From the NCBI GenBank assembly GCA_037157565.1, contig JAZHRO010000024.1, positions 17,924,501 to 17,988,500 on the forward strand: 64,000 nt of DNA. Direction: 5' to 3'. Source of the DNA: Thalassia testudinum. Lineage: Eukaryota > Streptophyta > Magnoliopsida > Alismatales > Hydrocharitaceae. Positions 11,801 through 22,342 of the stretch are shown piece by piece (within the stretch, counting starts at the first letter, position 1; every line of letters starts with the position of its first letter). The position numbers and the translations under genes were made by a program. Below the pieces are notes generated by a model. The model made no database searches. It was not told the origin of the DNA and saw only the letters and a program-made list of their open reading frames with translations.

Positions 11801-14549
11801 GGGTGGGAGTTACTGGGTTGTTCACATCTGGATTTGACTCCTCTGTTTGCTGGTCAAGATCCTTCTGTGGTTGATGAGGCATACTCAAGTCATTCTGGAG
11901 GTGTGATTCATCAACCAAAGTCTTGATGTCACAAATTTGCTCGATGACGCCGCAATTAATTCCTTGTTGGGCCTTAAATATATCAATTTTCAGTGTTTGA
12001 TCTCCAAACTTAAGCTCTATTTGGCCCTCCTCACAGCTGATGTTGGCTCTAGCAGTAGCCAAGAAAGGTCTCCCTAGAATGATTGGTGTATCCCTAGGGT
12101 TCTCAGGTGCATCCATGTCTAAGACTATAAAGTCCACTGGAAAATAGAAATCCCGCACTCTCACGATAACATCCTCGAGAATCCCTTTTGGTGACTTTAT
12201 AGATCGATCTGCTAATTGTAATGTCACCTCGGTTGGTTTCAGCTCAGATTCTTCCAGATGGTCAAGTAAGGATGTGGGTATCAGATTTATAGATGCACCT
12301 AAGTCTAACAATGCTCTATCAAATTGGGTACCACCTATCTTACAGGAGATCAGGGGAGTTCCAGGATCTTTTGCCTTGGGTGGGAGTCTACTAAGGATTA
12401 CAGAGCTGGCTTGCTCTGACAGAACAATTGGGCTCCCTCCCTTGGTTCGCGGCTTACGCTGGGGTGTACATATATTCTTTAGAAATCGTGCGTAAGCTGG
12501 TACGTGGTGGATTGCATCCATCAAGGGGATGTTTATGTGGACCTGCTCAAAGAGCTTGACCAGGTCCTCCTCAGGGGCCACGGGTTTGGTGGTCTTCTTT
12601 CCCTTGGTCAGGGCCTCGGGAAACGGGATCTTGGTTGGTTCCTCTAGGATAGGTCCAGGTTGTGGGTCTGGAGCAGCGGTACCTTGGCTAACTATCCTAG
12701 GGTCATGGTTATCGGGCTGGGAGTGGTTTGGATAATGCGGGTCCTGAGTTGTCTTACCACTACGTGTTGTTACAGAATTTAATCCGGCCTGATTTTGGTT
12801 TGGGTTTGGTAGGAGGGGTGGCTGCTGCTGAAATCCCGCACGCGAAGTTGAGGCTTCCATCTCGTCTGGAGATGGGGCAGTAGGGGCCTGATAAATCCAT
12901 TGAGCGTGGCCTAAATTTGGATTCATAACGCGCTTCTGGGTTGGCACGTTATTTGGGTTAGGAAGGGGTTGGGAAGGGAGTGTGCCTAGCTGGCGAGAAT
13001 TTGCCAACTGGGCCAGTTGAGTTTTAACTTCAGTAAGCTCGTCCTTGTGCTGTTTTTGAATGGCCGCATTCGATTTTTGAATGTCAGCCAGAGTCTGAAG
13101 GATTAAGGACATTTGATCTTGATTTGGCCCTGATGGATAAGTAGGGTTGGGCCGAGGCTGAGGCGGCTGGTAGTGATGAGAGGGCTGTGGGCGGGACTGA
13201 AAAGGTGGTCTTTGGGTTTGGGGATTTCCCGCCCACTGAAAATTGGGATGGTTTCGCCATCCAGGGTTGTAAGTGTTGGAGAATGGGTCGTTCTGGATGG
13301 CGTTGAGGTCCTCGCAGGTCTGAGGAACCTCCTGAGAATCAGGGAAAGGAGGAATGGAGTTCCCCTGGCTGGTGAAGAAAGGATCGGATGATCTTCCAGT
13401 CCAAGAATCAGATGGGGATGGATATGGATCCATCCCAGGGGAGGATCGGTGGAGGATGTTTTGCACAGTCTCCTGTGTGGAAGGAGGTTGTGCAAAGGAG
13501 TTACGCGCAGAAGTGGCTCGCTGCAAGTGCTGAGTCAGCTCATCCACCTTCTTTTCAATGATTGAGACCTTGTCCAATCGACTGGCCATTAATTCCAGGT
13601 CGACTGATGCGGACAGGTCCTGCGTCTCATGTGCTCCCTTAAGATTCGTCGCTGCGCGGGTATTCGTCCTGTCGAATAATCCCATGGAGTCATTGTTGAT
13701 GGAGTTCTCGCACATGTTTTCGAGAATCTCCCACACAGTGTCTTCATGTTGACCCATGATGTTTCGTCCGCAGGTTGCATTGACGAAAAGGCGGATGTCC
13801 TCACGGAGTCCCTGGTAAAAAGATTGGACTTGTTCCCATTTAGGAACTCCGTGATGGGGGCACTTCCTCATGAGATCCTGAAAACGATCCCATGCCTCAT
13901 GGAGAGGTTCTCCTGATTGTTGAGTGAAGTGTGTAATCTGATGGCGCAAGGCGTTGGTCCGACCAACGGGAAAGAACTTTTTCAAGAACTCGGATTGAAG
14001 TTCTTCCCAAGTGTTGATCGGCCGGGTCTGAGTTTGATACCAATGGGCGGCCTTGTCCATAAGAGAAAAGGAGAACATCTTCATGAGAAGAATATCCCGA
14101 TTTTGCGCATCTGATCCAAAAGTGTGGGCCAGATGCTTTAGCTGTTTGATGTGCTGGAAGGGATCTTCAGAATTAAGCCCATGGAATTTAGGTATAGCAT
14201 GAATCATGTTGGGCTTTAGTTCGGAATCAGGTCCTCCAATCGGGATTCTGACTCGAGGCTCAATGGCCACCGCAGCAGGATTGTAGTGGTCCCGCATCAT
14301 AGGACGCTGTGGTGGGTGCACGAAGTTTTGGAAGAGGTCATTGAGTCGCTGGAGCTGGTGTTCCAGATTATTTTCTTCCTCAACTGGCTGAGCCATGATG
14401 GGGGAAGAAGAAGAACTTGGTTCTGAATTAGAAGAGAGAATAATGTGAGGGTGTTGCTGCACAAATACGGGCGTCGAGGCTTGGCCTTGACGAGAGCGAA
14501 TTTCTAATGGAGGTCTTAAGGGTGGTCTTAGAGACCTCCTTCCGTACAT
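8850..14549 (-). CDS. gag-pol: Athila gag-pol polyprotein, intact (1899 aa)
   Basis: Single uninterrupted frame from ATG at 14549 to a stop at 8850. Domains in residue order: gag core about 110-260 ([20 protein letters not shown]); Pro/Gln-rich linker 350-600 with no CCHC zinc knuckle; conserved [18 protein letters not shown] block near 675-692; protease about 735-840 with Asp749 in DLGAS, the Athila-type active site; reverse transcriptase about 1075-1235 with FMDD at 1179-1182; RNase H with Asp1328, Glu1369 and Asp1394; integrase with a zinc site His1536/His1543/Cys1574/Cys1577 and catalytic Asp1606, Asp1665 and Glu1701 (35 residues between the last two, as expected). The RT sequence is of the Athila lineage. 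The product would form virus-like particles, copy the RNA and integrate the cDNA. No stop, frameshift or missing catalytic residue was seen, so it may still be functional. Confidence 0.96.
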   Translation of the reverse strand: MYGRRSLRPPLRPPLEIRSRQGQASTPVFVQQHPHIILSSNSEPSSSSSPIMAQPVEEENNLEHQLQRLNDLFQNFVHPPQRPMMRDHYNPAAVAIEPRVRIPIGGPDSELKPNMIHAIPKFHGLNSEDPFQHIKQLKHLAHTFGSDAQNRDILLMKMFSFSLMDKAAHWYQTQTRPINTWEELQSEFLKKFFPVGRTNALRHQITHFTQQSGEPLHEAWDRFQDLMRKCPHHGVPKWEQVQSFYQGLREDIRLFVNATCGRNIMGQHEDTVWEILENMCENSINNDSMGLFDRTNTRAATNLKGAHETQDLSASVDLELMASRLDKVSIIEKKVDELTQHLQRATSARNSFAQPPSTQETVQNILHRSSPGMDPYPSPSDSWTGRSSDPFFTSQGNSIPPFPDSQEVPQTCEDLNAIQNDPFSNTYNPGWRNHPNFQWAGNPQTQRPPFQSRPQPSHHYQPPQPRPNPTYPSGPNQDQMSLILQTLADIQKSNAAIQKQHKDELTEVKTQLAQLANSRQLGTLPSQPLPNPNNVPTQKRVMNPNLGHAQWIYQAPTAPSPDEMEASTSRAGFQQQPPLLPNPNQNQAGLNSVTTRSGKTTQDPHYPNHSQPDNHDPRIVSQGTAAPDPQPGPILEEPTKIPFPEALTKGKKTTKPVAPEEDLVKLFEQVHINIPLMDAIHHVPAYARFLKNICTPQRKPRTKGGSPIVLSEQASSVILSRLPPKAKDPGTPLISCKIGGTQFDRALLDLGASINLIPTSLLDHLEESELKPTEVTLQLADRSIKSPKGILEDVIVRVRDFYFPVDFIVLDMDAPENPRDTPIILGRPFLATARANISCEEGQIELKFGDQTLKIDIFKAQQGINCGVIEQICDIKTLVDESHLQNDLSMPHQPQKDLDQQTEESNPDVNNPVTPTLEPHIYTEPPAAAENPILELKPLPAHLKYIFLGSNQTLPVIINSNLSPEQETSLIVVLQQHRRAIGWTLDDLTGISPSYCTHHIYSEEGTRPSREMQRRLNPNLQEVVKKEIIKWLDAGIIYPISDSRWVSPIQVVPKKAGLTTITTETGEIIPTRLANSWRVCIDYRRLNSSTKKDHFPLPFIDQILEKLAGNRFFCFLDGYSGYNQVAIHPEDQEKTTFTCPFGTYAFRRMPFGLCNAPATFQRCMLAIFSDMVGEYLEVFMDDFSVFGASFDDCLQHLVQILRRCIDVNLVLSWEKSHFMVPEGIVLGHSISEKGIQVDRAKVNLISHLPMPSSIRDIRSFLGHVGFYRRFIPDFSKIARPLTTLLSKDVPFEISKECTQAFEILRDRVTQAPILQSPDWSQPFEIMCDASDFAVGAVLGQKNDKKPVVIYYASKTLDEAQRNYTVTEKELLAVVFALEKFRSYLLGSHVIIYSDHTAVRHLLAKKDAKPRLIRWILLLQEFDLEIRDKAGKQNVVADHLSRLPSEMIDPSGPITEHFPDEHLLTIGTSLPWFANIVNYLASHQTPSDWPKAKKDKLRSDAKYYIWEDPYLFRIGADQIIRRCVPEGEVNNILSFCHDQACGGHFAGHKTASKVLQCGFYWPTLFKDAYSHCKACSRCQTLGNMSHRDMMPMQPILVCEIFDVWGIDFMGPFPVSDGFEYILLAVDYVSKWIEAIPTRTCDHKIVLKFIHQHIFSRFGIPRAIISDGGTHFTNAQFRSLMTKYGVSHRISTPYHPQTNGLAELSNREIKKILQVTVRPDRKDWSSRLPEALWAYRTAHKTQLGMSPFRLVYGKACHLPVELEHKAYWAVRNCNLDLSKAGTHRKLQISEIDELRIDAYENSQIYKERVKAFHDKHISRKIFHPGQKVLLFDARLKLFPGKLRSKWVGPYLVRQVFGNGAIEISPLSHDSEPFIVNGQRLKPFIDVTSTDLAEASYILLSP

Positions 14550-15456
14550 GCACAGTTGGGAGAGGTAAGTTTAGAAGGTGCTGGACCCAATCAAGACACC
14601 CAAAAATGTGTTGGGTGACTATAGAGGTGCGGGGCAGATGGACCCCTTGATCAGAAAGATCGTCCACCTGAGAATTACCTGGGCAGCCAGAGAGGGAGAG
14701 TCCCGCGAAGACCCCTACACGGTAGAGCGTCCCCACGGGTTACAGGGTTTCCCCCACCCGACCTCTCTTGTCACTGCGGTTCCAGGTAGACCAGAATGGG
14801 GATCTTGACCTCTTAAGTCTACCAATTTTAAGATCAGGGTGCTTAAGGTTTCACTTGAACTTTAGTCTTTCTAAGTGCAAAGAGTGACCTAATTTAAGGT
14901 TGGTTAACCCAAAGGGGTCAACTTCACCTCTTGTTTTCTTTGAGAGCTTTTTGGGTCCTTTCTTTTAGGGTTCAAGTGTTTAGAGAGAGCCAATTGTTTA
15001 GGATTTTTCTTGTTAATTATTTTCAATCAATGGCTTGGGCACACCTCTTTTGGATTTCCTCAATTCTTGATTAAGGGGTGTGTCTCTACTGAAATCCTAA
15101 TGTTTGACCTTATGTTGGCTCTACTTGGTCCATTTAACTCTTTGTTGGGCAATTAGGGCTCAAGCAAGAATGTGTTAGCCCTTAAATACCCTTAATAGTG
15201 TGCAGGAGTGATGAGTTGAAAACATGCAACTTTTTATGGTTACTAAGTATGGAAGACAGGTTAGCCCTATATTGCTTGTTCTTTTCTTTTCTTCCTCTTT
15301 AGAGTGTAGGGGTTAATAGTGAGAGAAAAGATTTACCTGTCTTCGGAGTGGTTGTGTGGTTGCTTGTCTTCTTGAGTTCCTGTAGCTGCACAAAAGAGAG
15401 GAGATTATCAGAACTTAAAAGAAACAGGAATGTTTACCTCTAGAATAGCCGTTGCT
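14550..15456 (-). other. 5' leader of the young Athila
   Basis: About 0.9 kb between the primer-binding site and the gag-pol ATG. No significant coding frame on the minus strand. It would hold the packaging and translation signals of the genomic RNA, but none is identifiable by eye. Confidence 0.6.
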
Positions 15457-15473
15457 CCCCGGCAGCGGCGCCA
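15457..15473 (-). other. Primer-binding site, tRNA-Asp type (young Athila)
   Basis: Minus strand TGGCGCCGCTGCCGGGG, three bases inside the 5' LTR. It is complementary to the 3' end of plant tRNA-Asp (CCCCGGCAACGGCGCCA) with one mismatch. This class of primer is established for Athila/Tat elements. Confidence 0.85.
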
Positions 15474-15659
15474 AAATGAAAACGTCGGTTTTGTATTTGT
15501 TATAACGTTGTAGTAAAGCCGGTTGTTACCAACGTTTCATATAAAAATTTTTTTACTCGGAAAAATGAAAGAGTTCCCGAGGTCGAACTCAGGGAGCAAG
15601 TTGTATTCTAGAGATATACATGTTTCTTTTACAAAATAAAGAGAGAGGGAAAGAATTTG

Positions 15660-16190
15660 TTGTGATGTTCTTCTTTCTTTCTCTTTCTTCAGATCTCCTT
15701 CTTCTTCTTCCTTGGTTTCTGCTACGGTGATAATCTTCTTCTGCAATCGTGGTGACCCTCTCTTCTTCTTCCTGCTGTTCCTGCGTTGGTGATGTTTTTC
15801 TTTCTTCAGAGCTCCTTGTTCTTCTTCTTCTTTGGTTTTCTGCCTTGACCTCTCTTCTTCTTCTTCTGCAATCGTGGTGACCCTCTCTCTTTTCCCTTCT
15901 TTTTTTTCTTTATGGCTGCAGAGCTTCTGCCTTCAGCTACTAAGTCTTTCCTTCTTCTTCTTCTGCTTCGGCCGTTGCTCTTCTTTCTTCTTCAGCCTGC
16001 CTTCTTTCCTGCTCTGGCTGCTGTCTTTCCGTCGTCTGACCCGGTGCTTCGACGACTTAACTGAGCATTTGCTACAGTGCAGCTCCTTCTTCTTCGGCCT
16101 GCACTTCTTCTTCCGCGGGTCTTCTTCTTCTTCTTTGGCCTGCACACTTCAGAGTTTTTTTTTCGTCAAGAGGCAAAACCTACTCTACCC
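15660..16190 (-). repeat. Purine-rich (GAA/AGA) tract in R-U5 of Athila
   Basis: About 500 bp in which the plus strand is dominated by CTT/TTC runs, so the Athila transcript would be strongly purine-rich (GAAGAAG-type). The same tract occurs in the other LTR (about 4645-5175) and, diverged, in solo LTRs C1 (48030-48410), C2 (48690-49060) and C3 (53290-53720). Peptides such as the Lys/Glu-rich 70-codon frame are by-products of this composition. Confidence 0.75.
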
Positions 16191-17371
16191 TCCCCCCCCC
16201 CGCGTCTCTCGTTCTCTCTGAAACCACTCTTGGGAAAGCTCTCCCAGAGCTACCGGGTAATCGGGTTCGGGTCAGGCCCGGGTCCAGGCCCACCGGCGTG
16301 CGTGGTGGGCGAGGAGTGCAGGTCAGTCTAATCGGGTCGGGCCAGGTCCGCGGAGTGTAGTCACGGACGAGGCCGGGTCGGGTGAGAGGGACCTCACCCC
16401 GTGGTCAGGAGGCAGACAGCATAAGGCACTTTTTGCCTTTATGCGTCTGCGCGCCTCCGAGAAGTTCCGAGGTGGGACTAAATGTCCCACCCCAATTGAG
16501 CGCCCGTCGCGGAGGGAGCAGTGGGCGATCGTGTCTTCACGCGCGGCTTTCGCCCCGTCTGCGAGCCTGGGACGTTTCGCGGAGACTCCCTGCGCAACCT
16601 GGGAGTCGAACCTGGGCGAAGGCGTGCCTGCAGCTGCAGGTGAAGGAGCTCTGCCTGCTCAGTAATGGCGACGGCGGGCGAGTCACCTGGTCACAGAAGA
16701 ACGGCCTCTCGGCCAAATCAGACAGGCGGGGGACCTTCGCCGTGGCACGGCGAAGGTGGTCAGGGGGTCTGCAGGGGGCGAGATGGAGCTAACAGGTCGT
16801 CCTAGGTCAAACTGTGAGCGAAGAAGTGGGTGTGTTCGGTGGATCTGCAGAGGGTGTTTGGTGGGAAGTGGAGGGGCGGAAGAGGATCAGGGTGAGGAGG
16901 CGGAGGTTCTGCGGTGGTCGGCGAGCCGTGTGGGTCGCTGAGGTGATGGGAGCGGCTCGCCGGAGGGTGGTCAGAGGCGGAGAGGATGAGGGTGAACAGG
17001 AGCGGTCGAGGGTTTAATTGACTAAATTGAAAGCGGGGAAAGAAAGAGGAGAAGAAGGGGAGTAGTTCTAACTTAACTGCAGGGACGAAGGGGGAGGAAC
17101 AGGGCGACAGTCGTATCGACTGTCGCCGGAGAAGACGATGCTCAGGGAGAGGGGCGGCGGCGAGCAGAGAGCCGGAGAGGCGCCAGCTGGGTGCGGCGTG
17201 GCGCGGGAAGAGCAGGGGAGGAAGTCTCTGCTGCTGGTATTGCGGCAGAGCGAAGAGGTGGAGGGGGAGGAAGCCGCCGGAGCTGGTGAGCGTCTGCCGG
17301 AGGAAGAAGAGAAGAAAGCTGGGGGTTTTCTCCGTCAGATCCAGGCTGCCCTGGTCGGTGGAGCAGCGGGG

Positions 17372-17382
17372 GGTATTTATAG
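17372..17382 (-). promoter_or_regulatory. TATA box of the young Athila 5' LTR
   Basis: Minus-strand CTATAAATACC. It is the only strong TATA element I see in the U3 half of the LTR, and the identical copy in the 3' LTR is at 6355-6365. The transcription start is inferred to be about 30 bp to the left. Confidence 0.6.
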
Positions 17383-18537
17383 GGATGAAACAGGGAGGGA
17401 GGCGGAGGGAGACGACGTGTCTCCCTCGCCGGAGAATGGTCGGAATACGAACCCATACCGTCCGTGCGTTCGCACGGCCGGTATGGTGGGCTACAATGAC
17501 CAGGGGGGTGCCCCTGCGACGGCTGACGACGCAGGGCACCCCCGGTATACATGCCAGGTCCTCCACCTCACCCTGCGCGGCGCCATGCTCCGCGCAAGGT
17601 CGCCGGAGCATGGTGCTGGCAGGGTTTTGCAGGAGGGACCTGATTGCAAAGAACGAAGGAGAGTTAGGGGCCAAAATGCGAGGGTTCAAAAGTTGAGGGC
17701 CAAAGAGTAAATATATGAGGACCAAAGTGTAAAGTCGGTCAAGGAGGTTTCTTCTTAGGCTCAAGTTTTTATACATGACTAATTAGGACCTAAGGAATCT
17801 GATGGTAAATTTCATTTTCATATTAAACCTTGTTTGACCGGTCAATTTGCGTAAAGACCCAAATTAAGTTATTAATTGGGCATGGTTCTCAATGTAGGTC
17901 AAAATGGGTTCTAAAGGCCAAATTGAAGGTTCTAAACCCTAGAGATTATTTTTCTATGAATTTTAGAGGGTTTATTCTATTTTTACTTTGCCCCGAACCT
18001 TGTGAATTGAAGCGGGTTGTTTTAGGGTTACAGGTTATCATTTGGTTCCTTGGAAGTGCTGTAGCCCTTGCTAGATCATCTCATCCCACTTTTATTCTTA
18101 TTAAGCTATTTTGACCTGTGTCTGGGCCCTGAATTACCCTGTATGCAGATTATACTGGTAAAATTGCACTTTTACCCCTTATGATTGGTTTTCTTCTCAA
18201 ACTCAGAATTCTCTGAGTTAAGCCTTTCCTTGAGATATGTAGGAGCTTTTATCCTTTGTATTGGGTCAAAATGAGCTAGTTATGGCTCATGATGAGGTTC
18301 TCATCATATGTCGTCTGATGGACTTGCACTAGAACCCTGTTTAGATCTGATTCAAGTCAGGAAGAAACCCGCCTAAAATCAGACATCTGACTTTTATCCC
18401 AGACGTCTGATGCCAGGATCAGACGTCTAATAAGCCTGTCAGTGCAATCATTGTTCCTGATTTCGGCCTGATTCTCTTGAGCGTTGCTCCCAACAACTAT
18501 GGAAGCTTTCCTAAGCCTTCCAAAGCCTTCCTAAGGC

Positions 18538-18550
18538 CTCTATAAATAGA
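18538..18550 (+). promoter_or_regulatory. TATA box of solo LTR S1
   Basis: CTCTATAAATAGA, a strong plant TATA element. It sits downstream of the palindrome array and about 670 bp before the LTR end. The equivalent element in S2 is at 44781-44790. Confidence 0.7.
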
Positions 18551-19222
18551 GAGAAACCTCTTGCACACTAAGACACACTTAGATACACAAGATACACTTT
18601 GTAATACACTTTCAAACCATTTTGTGTCCCTTGATTCTAAGAAGAAAAGCTTTTGCTCTCCAAGCTCTAATTCTTCATCTAGAGAACATCAAGCATTTGC
18701 GCACCCGCTCTCCCGCCGTAGTTCACGAGAGCGACGTTGCACCGTCGTGTGGCTTACACATCCGCGTCGTCGATGCACTCCTTGCAAAGGGAAGCATCTT
18801 AATTCCTATAGAAGCTAGGTTTAAATTACTTTGTTGGCTCTATAGGATTGTTGTTTATTTTATCTTTGTTATTTGGTTGGGTATTCGCTTTGTGAATTCC
18901 CGTCTCCTTCGTGAGACAAAATCCTTCTCGTGAAGAGAAGGGGTTTGAGGTACGCTACCTTCGTATAAAGTATAGTGGTTGTAATTGAGGTTGAATCACC
19001 CTCGTTTAAGTGATTTGGTTAGTGGATTTGATCAACTTGGTTGATCAGAAAATCCTAACTTAAGAGGGTTAGGTGGTGGTTTTCACCCGATTTGGGTTTC
19101 CACCTAAAAATCTTTGTGTACTTTGTGTGATTGAATTTTGTGAGATTATTTATTATCTTTTCCGCAATTTTTTACGTCATGCTGATCTCACCCCCTCCTG
19201 GTAGGGCGATTTCTACAATCCA

Positions 19223-19475
19223 AACAACCAAACTATTCCTACGATTTATACAAACACTTAGGTTAATTGGAATTTGGATTTAATGTGGCAAATGAAATCT
19301 ATGAAGCGGGAGAGAATAGGGAGCACTTATAGTTGTCTTCAACTGCACTTTACTCCGGTATACCATTTGATGATTCCCTGACGGAGGTCTCTGCAGAACA
19401 ATAGACACAAGAGAAGGCAAGTTAGAAAAAAATAAAGTGTGCGAAATGCGAAAAGAAGATTGGAAATCGTTGCCT
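19223..19475 (-). other. Leader remnant of the old Athila-like element (right part)
   Basis: Noncoding continuation, after S1, of the leader that begins at 2685. It runs straight into the primer-binding site at 19476. Confidence 0.55.
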
Positions 19476-19492
19476 CTCCGGCAACGGCGCCA
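19476..19492 (-). other. Primer-binding site, tRNA-Asp type (old Athila-like)
   Basis: Minus strand TGGCGCCGTTGCCGGAG, one mismatch from the tRNA-Asp complement. It is separated from the LTR start at 19496 by AAA. It fixes the orientation of the old element and the inner end of its LTR. Confidence 0.85.
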
Positions 19493-20202
19493 AAATGTTG
19501 AAGCTACGAGTTACTACGCTAACGTATTTGGTTTTGAAAAACCTATCGTCGTAATATGAAAGCGAAGAACTCGTGTTCAACAAATAAAATTTATATCGGA
19601 ATAGAAATCCCGGGTCGAACTCAGGGAGGCTATGTCGATCTATATTCGTAATTGTATTTTTTTAGAATTTTTGTTGAAAAGTGAAGCGATGTAATTACAA
19701 TGAAGCCACATTAATAATCAGAATAAATGAGAGAGAGAACATGCATTCAATAATTCAAAATGTTTATATAATAAAATCAAAGAAGAATTACACTAGAAAT
19801 CGAGAAATCAACTGCACTAGAAAGCAGGAAAATTCTACTCTAGAAAGCTGTAAAGAAGAATAGGAGAGAGAAGTTATCCTCCTAGACGATCGCTTGGAGG
19901 ATGAGCCGGACGAGACGTCACCTGGATGAAGGAGGATGGAGTGGGAAGGAGGTCGAGGCAGGAGGAACGAGAATGGGGCAGCACGTCGTGGTCATCACGG
20001 GATCCGCTTCCAAAATGAGAATGAAAATTTGACTTTATCTCGCGAGGAGCATCCTGGGTGTGGGACAAGCTTCTCTTGAGCTTTGGAGAGGTAGAGGAGA
20101 GAAGGAAGGGATGAGAATTTTGTATGGAGGGGGTCTCCTTTTATAGTTGCAAGGAATGAGGGCAACTTGGTCTTTTAAATCTCAAAACATTAAATCAGGC
20201 AT

Positions 20203-20232
20203 CTTTAGTGACGGATAAAATCGTCGCTAAAG
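20203..20232. repeat. Short hairpin in the old Athila LTR
   Basis: CTTTAGTGACG and CGTCGCTAAAG, 11-bp arms with one mismatch (a G-T pair in RNA), separated by 8 bp. TTTAGCGACGG-like arms are familiar from plant DNA transposons, but no such element can be bounded here. Confidence 0.6.
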
Positions 20233-20494
20233 CCCCATCGTGGGCGACATGTGCCACCTGCTCATCTCCCCGTGCTCAACGACTTTCCACATTCTTTAAA
20301 TCTCAATCGTTTGATCGTGAGATCGAACGGCTAAGAGCGCTCCTCGCTGCACCTACTCAGCGCGTGCTCGCGTGTGCGATCCAGCGTCTTCACCGCATGT
20401 CTAATTGCGCATGAGCTCTATCGAGCGCACGCAGCCGCTCGATCGCAATCAAGCACTCCTCATGCCCACTCGCCCGCATGCCCCTCGCCTTCTC

Positions 20495-20556
20495 CTTGCG
20501 GTTCGAACCCACACCCAATCGCGAGTGAGTGCTCTATCCATTGCGCTATGTGCGTG
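20495..20556 (-). other. tRNA-like sequence with A-box and B-box (possible SINE head)
   Basis: On the minus strand TAGCGCAATGGATAGAGCA (20548-20530) resembles a tRNA A-box and D-arm, and GGTTCGAACC (20509-20500) is a B-box with a plausible 5-bp T-stem. The anticodon arm does not fold properly and no acceptor stem is seen, so this is not a functional tRNA. It may be a tRNA-derived SINE fragment or a chance RNA polymerase III promoter. Confidence 0.4.
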
Positions 20557-22342
20557 GATGGGTGAGTTGAGTGTCTTCTGGTCGTGCGCCCTGGACTGTT
20601 GGATTGAGATCCAACGATCGAGACTGCTTCTTCAAATGGCCTTCAGAAGTTGAGGGCGGTGGGTTGAGCGCCACTCTCAGCCGTTGGATCTTGATCCAAC
20701 GGCGGAGATGTGTGGGCGCTAGCAGCTTCAGAAGTTGAGGGCGGCCAAGATGGCTCCACGTGGTGCCATCTTGGCCGTCCATCTTCTGGATGATGTAGAT
20801 GGTGCCACGGTTGTCGGATTGAGTCGATTTTCGTGCCGTTAGGCTGCAATCGTCAATCCGAATCCATCCATGCAGTCGAATTTGTCATTTGAAGTGTAGA
20901 TTCACACCATCTTGGCCCTTGATCTTCTAGGATTCCCCAATCTCTATCTGATGCTACAAATGTCTGATTAGGTCGATCTTGGAGTCGTTGAACTCCAATC
21001 ATTGCCCTAATCAAATCTGTACAGTTGGATCTTCGATCCGAGGTCCCGATAAAAATTTGCCCTGTCCCTGAACATAAAAGAAGATAATTAACCTTCATTT
21101 TATTCAAACTAATCTAAATGCAAGGTGATGCATGTTATGCAATATTTGTAGTATGCAATGCAATTCCATGCTTAAGAACATGCATAAATAGACATCTTAT
21201 GTAATGTAAACATGTTTACATCAACCCTCGCCCGACTATCCCGGTTTGCCCAGTGGGCCTAACAAGAGTTGGTGTAGGGGCCCATTCCTAACCTCGAGTC
21301 TCAACCCAAGGGGTGGCTAGCTCCCCCCTACACAAAAGTGACAGTAGCTCTCATCGGTACTACGTACACGAGGGCCAACTTACTTTCACACCCAAGTCCA
21401 TACAACCAACTAGCCCATAGGCAACATGTTTCCACACACATCAGATTTCCAAATCACAGTATTCGATCCCTTTTCTAGTTCCCCGTAGGGTTCGTGCACC
21501 AGTATTCATCTTATTTCATAATACGTCATATGTTTCCATTCACATTCCAATTCTTAATCGTATAACATAAGGCTCGTGATTTAATAAATTAAGCAATCAC
21601 CACCTCACGTAGCCATTTAGTTGCTAGCAGTAAATACTTTAACATGCATTTCAGAGTATAACAGCGTAGTTCAAGTAATGTACATTCATTCTTTTCCGCC
21701 CTAGAGTTCATTTCATGTCCTATGGTTTGATCAGATCATTCTAATATAGCATACACTTTCATCATTTAAACTACTGTATTAAAGAAGACCACTCTACGAG
21801 GGTATTCGGGTGGAATGAGGGCTCGAACGGTAGATCCCGTTATCTCCACGGATCACGTATACACGATGGACTGGAGACCTATACCATTGACCAATCATGT
21901 CAAACGAGTTCAAAATCACATAGGTGTGACATTAACACATAGAGAATTCCAAACGAAAACCAACGATACATCGTTTGCGTAAAATCGACTCCGTTTAGGC
22001 CCTGAATTGACCCAAAAACACACATACTGACCAAAACCAGACGTTTGGGATGAGTCCCAGATATCTTAAGTGAACACAGTAGATCACCTTGCTCTCCTAC
22101 GCCAGTATCCATCATCTGCTACCATGCACAGCCATCTGAGGGGGTCTCCAGATGTCTGACACCACTCCTGGTCGTCTCGAAGAGCTATCAGATGTCTGAC
22201 ATGGTCTCCAAATGTCCTAAAGTACCTCAAAGGGCATGCCACATGCCTTTCCAAAGCCTCGTACCTATGCATGCACGCGCAGGTTAAAATCGCAACACAT
22301 ATATATAAATGTACATGCAAACAGGCTCGTGCAGGGTACATA

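Larger units (their letters stand above)
4461..18306 (-). mobile_element. Young, complete Athila-type Ty3-gypsy retrotransposon
   Basis: A 13,846-bp element with both LTRs, a primer-binding site, an intact gag-pol frame and a polypurine tract, all on the minus strand. An exact duplication TATGT flanks it (4456-4460 and 18307-18311). The paralogous S2 LTR shows the uninterrupted sequence at the matching point (around 44515-44540), confirming the empty site. By eye the LTRs differ at 4544, 5194, 5339, 5956, 6811, 7091 and 7168 plus one C in a C-run, about 0.25 percent. With substitution rates of 0.7-1.3 x 10^-8 per site per year this would be roughly 0.1-0.2 million years, but the species rate is unknown. 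There is no env-like frame between pol and the 3' LTR, although some Athila elements have one. Confidence 0.95.
15477..18306 (-). repeat. 5' LTR of the young Athila
   Basis: 2830 bp, starting TGAAAACGTC after the primer site and ending in the same TGATGAG-GTT-CTCATCA hairpin (18290-18306). It carries the promoter that drives leftward transcription of the element. The region between the TATA box (17372-17382) and the internal end is about 1.9 kb, an unusually long R-U5. Confidence 0.95.
3651..19217 (+). repeat. Copia-like solo LTR S1, split by the young Athila
   Basis: Seen: begins TGTTGGTGC at 3651 and ends CA at 19217. It is flanked by an exact 5-bp duplication ATCCA (3646-3650 and 19218-19222). 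After removing the Athila element and one TATGT copy, the LTR is about 1716 bp (3651-4460 plus 18312-19217). It aligns along its length with solo LTR S2 (43738-45422), which has the same ends. There is no internal region, so it is a recombination product (solo LTR). A TATA box lies at 18538-18550 with an array of AGACGTCT motifs upstream, so the sense strand is plus. Copia (possibly Maximus/SIRE) assignment rests only on the TGTTGGTGC start, a feature recalled rather than checked, and is uncertain. Confidence 0.85.
1..21220 (-). mobile_element. Old Athila-like Ty3-gypsy element, partial and broken
   Basis: This is the host element for the S1 insertion. Seen: a degenerate gag-protease region on the minus strand (1-2684), a leader split by S1 (2685-3650 and 19218-19475), a tRNA-Asp-type primer site (19476-19492), and an LTR starting TGTTGAAG at 19496. 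The other LTR, most of pol and the second target-site duplication lie left of the window. The right end near 21220 is inferred from where similarity to the antisense Tekay LTR resumes (21224 onward) and could be off by tens of bases. The order primer site then LTR on the plus strand shows that the element is transcribed leftwards. Assignment to the Athila lineage rests on the gag-protease remnant, which parallels the intact element at 8850-14549. Confidence 0.75.
19496..21220 (-). repeat. 5' LTR of the old Athila-like element
   Basis: Starts TGTTGAAGC directly after the primer site. The outer end is placed at or near TTTACA (21215-21220), just before sequence that matches the antisense Tekay LTR; its partner LTR is outside the window. 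It contains an inverted repeat (20203-20232) and a tRNA-like stretch (20500-20556). No protein-coding capacity is recognisable. Confidence 0.6.
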
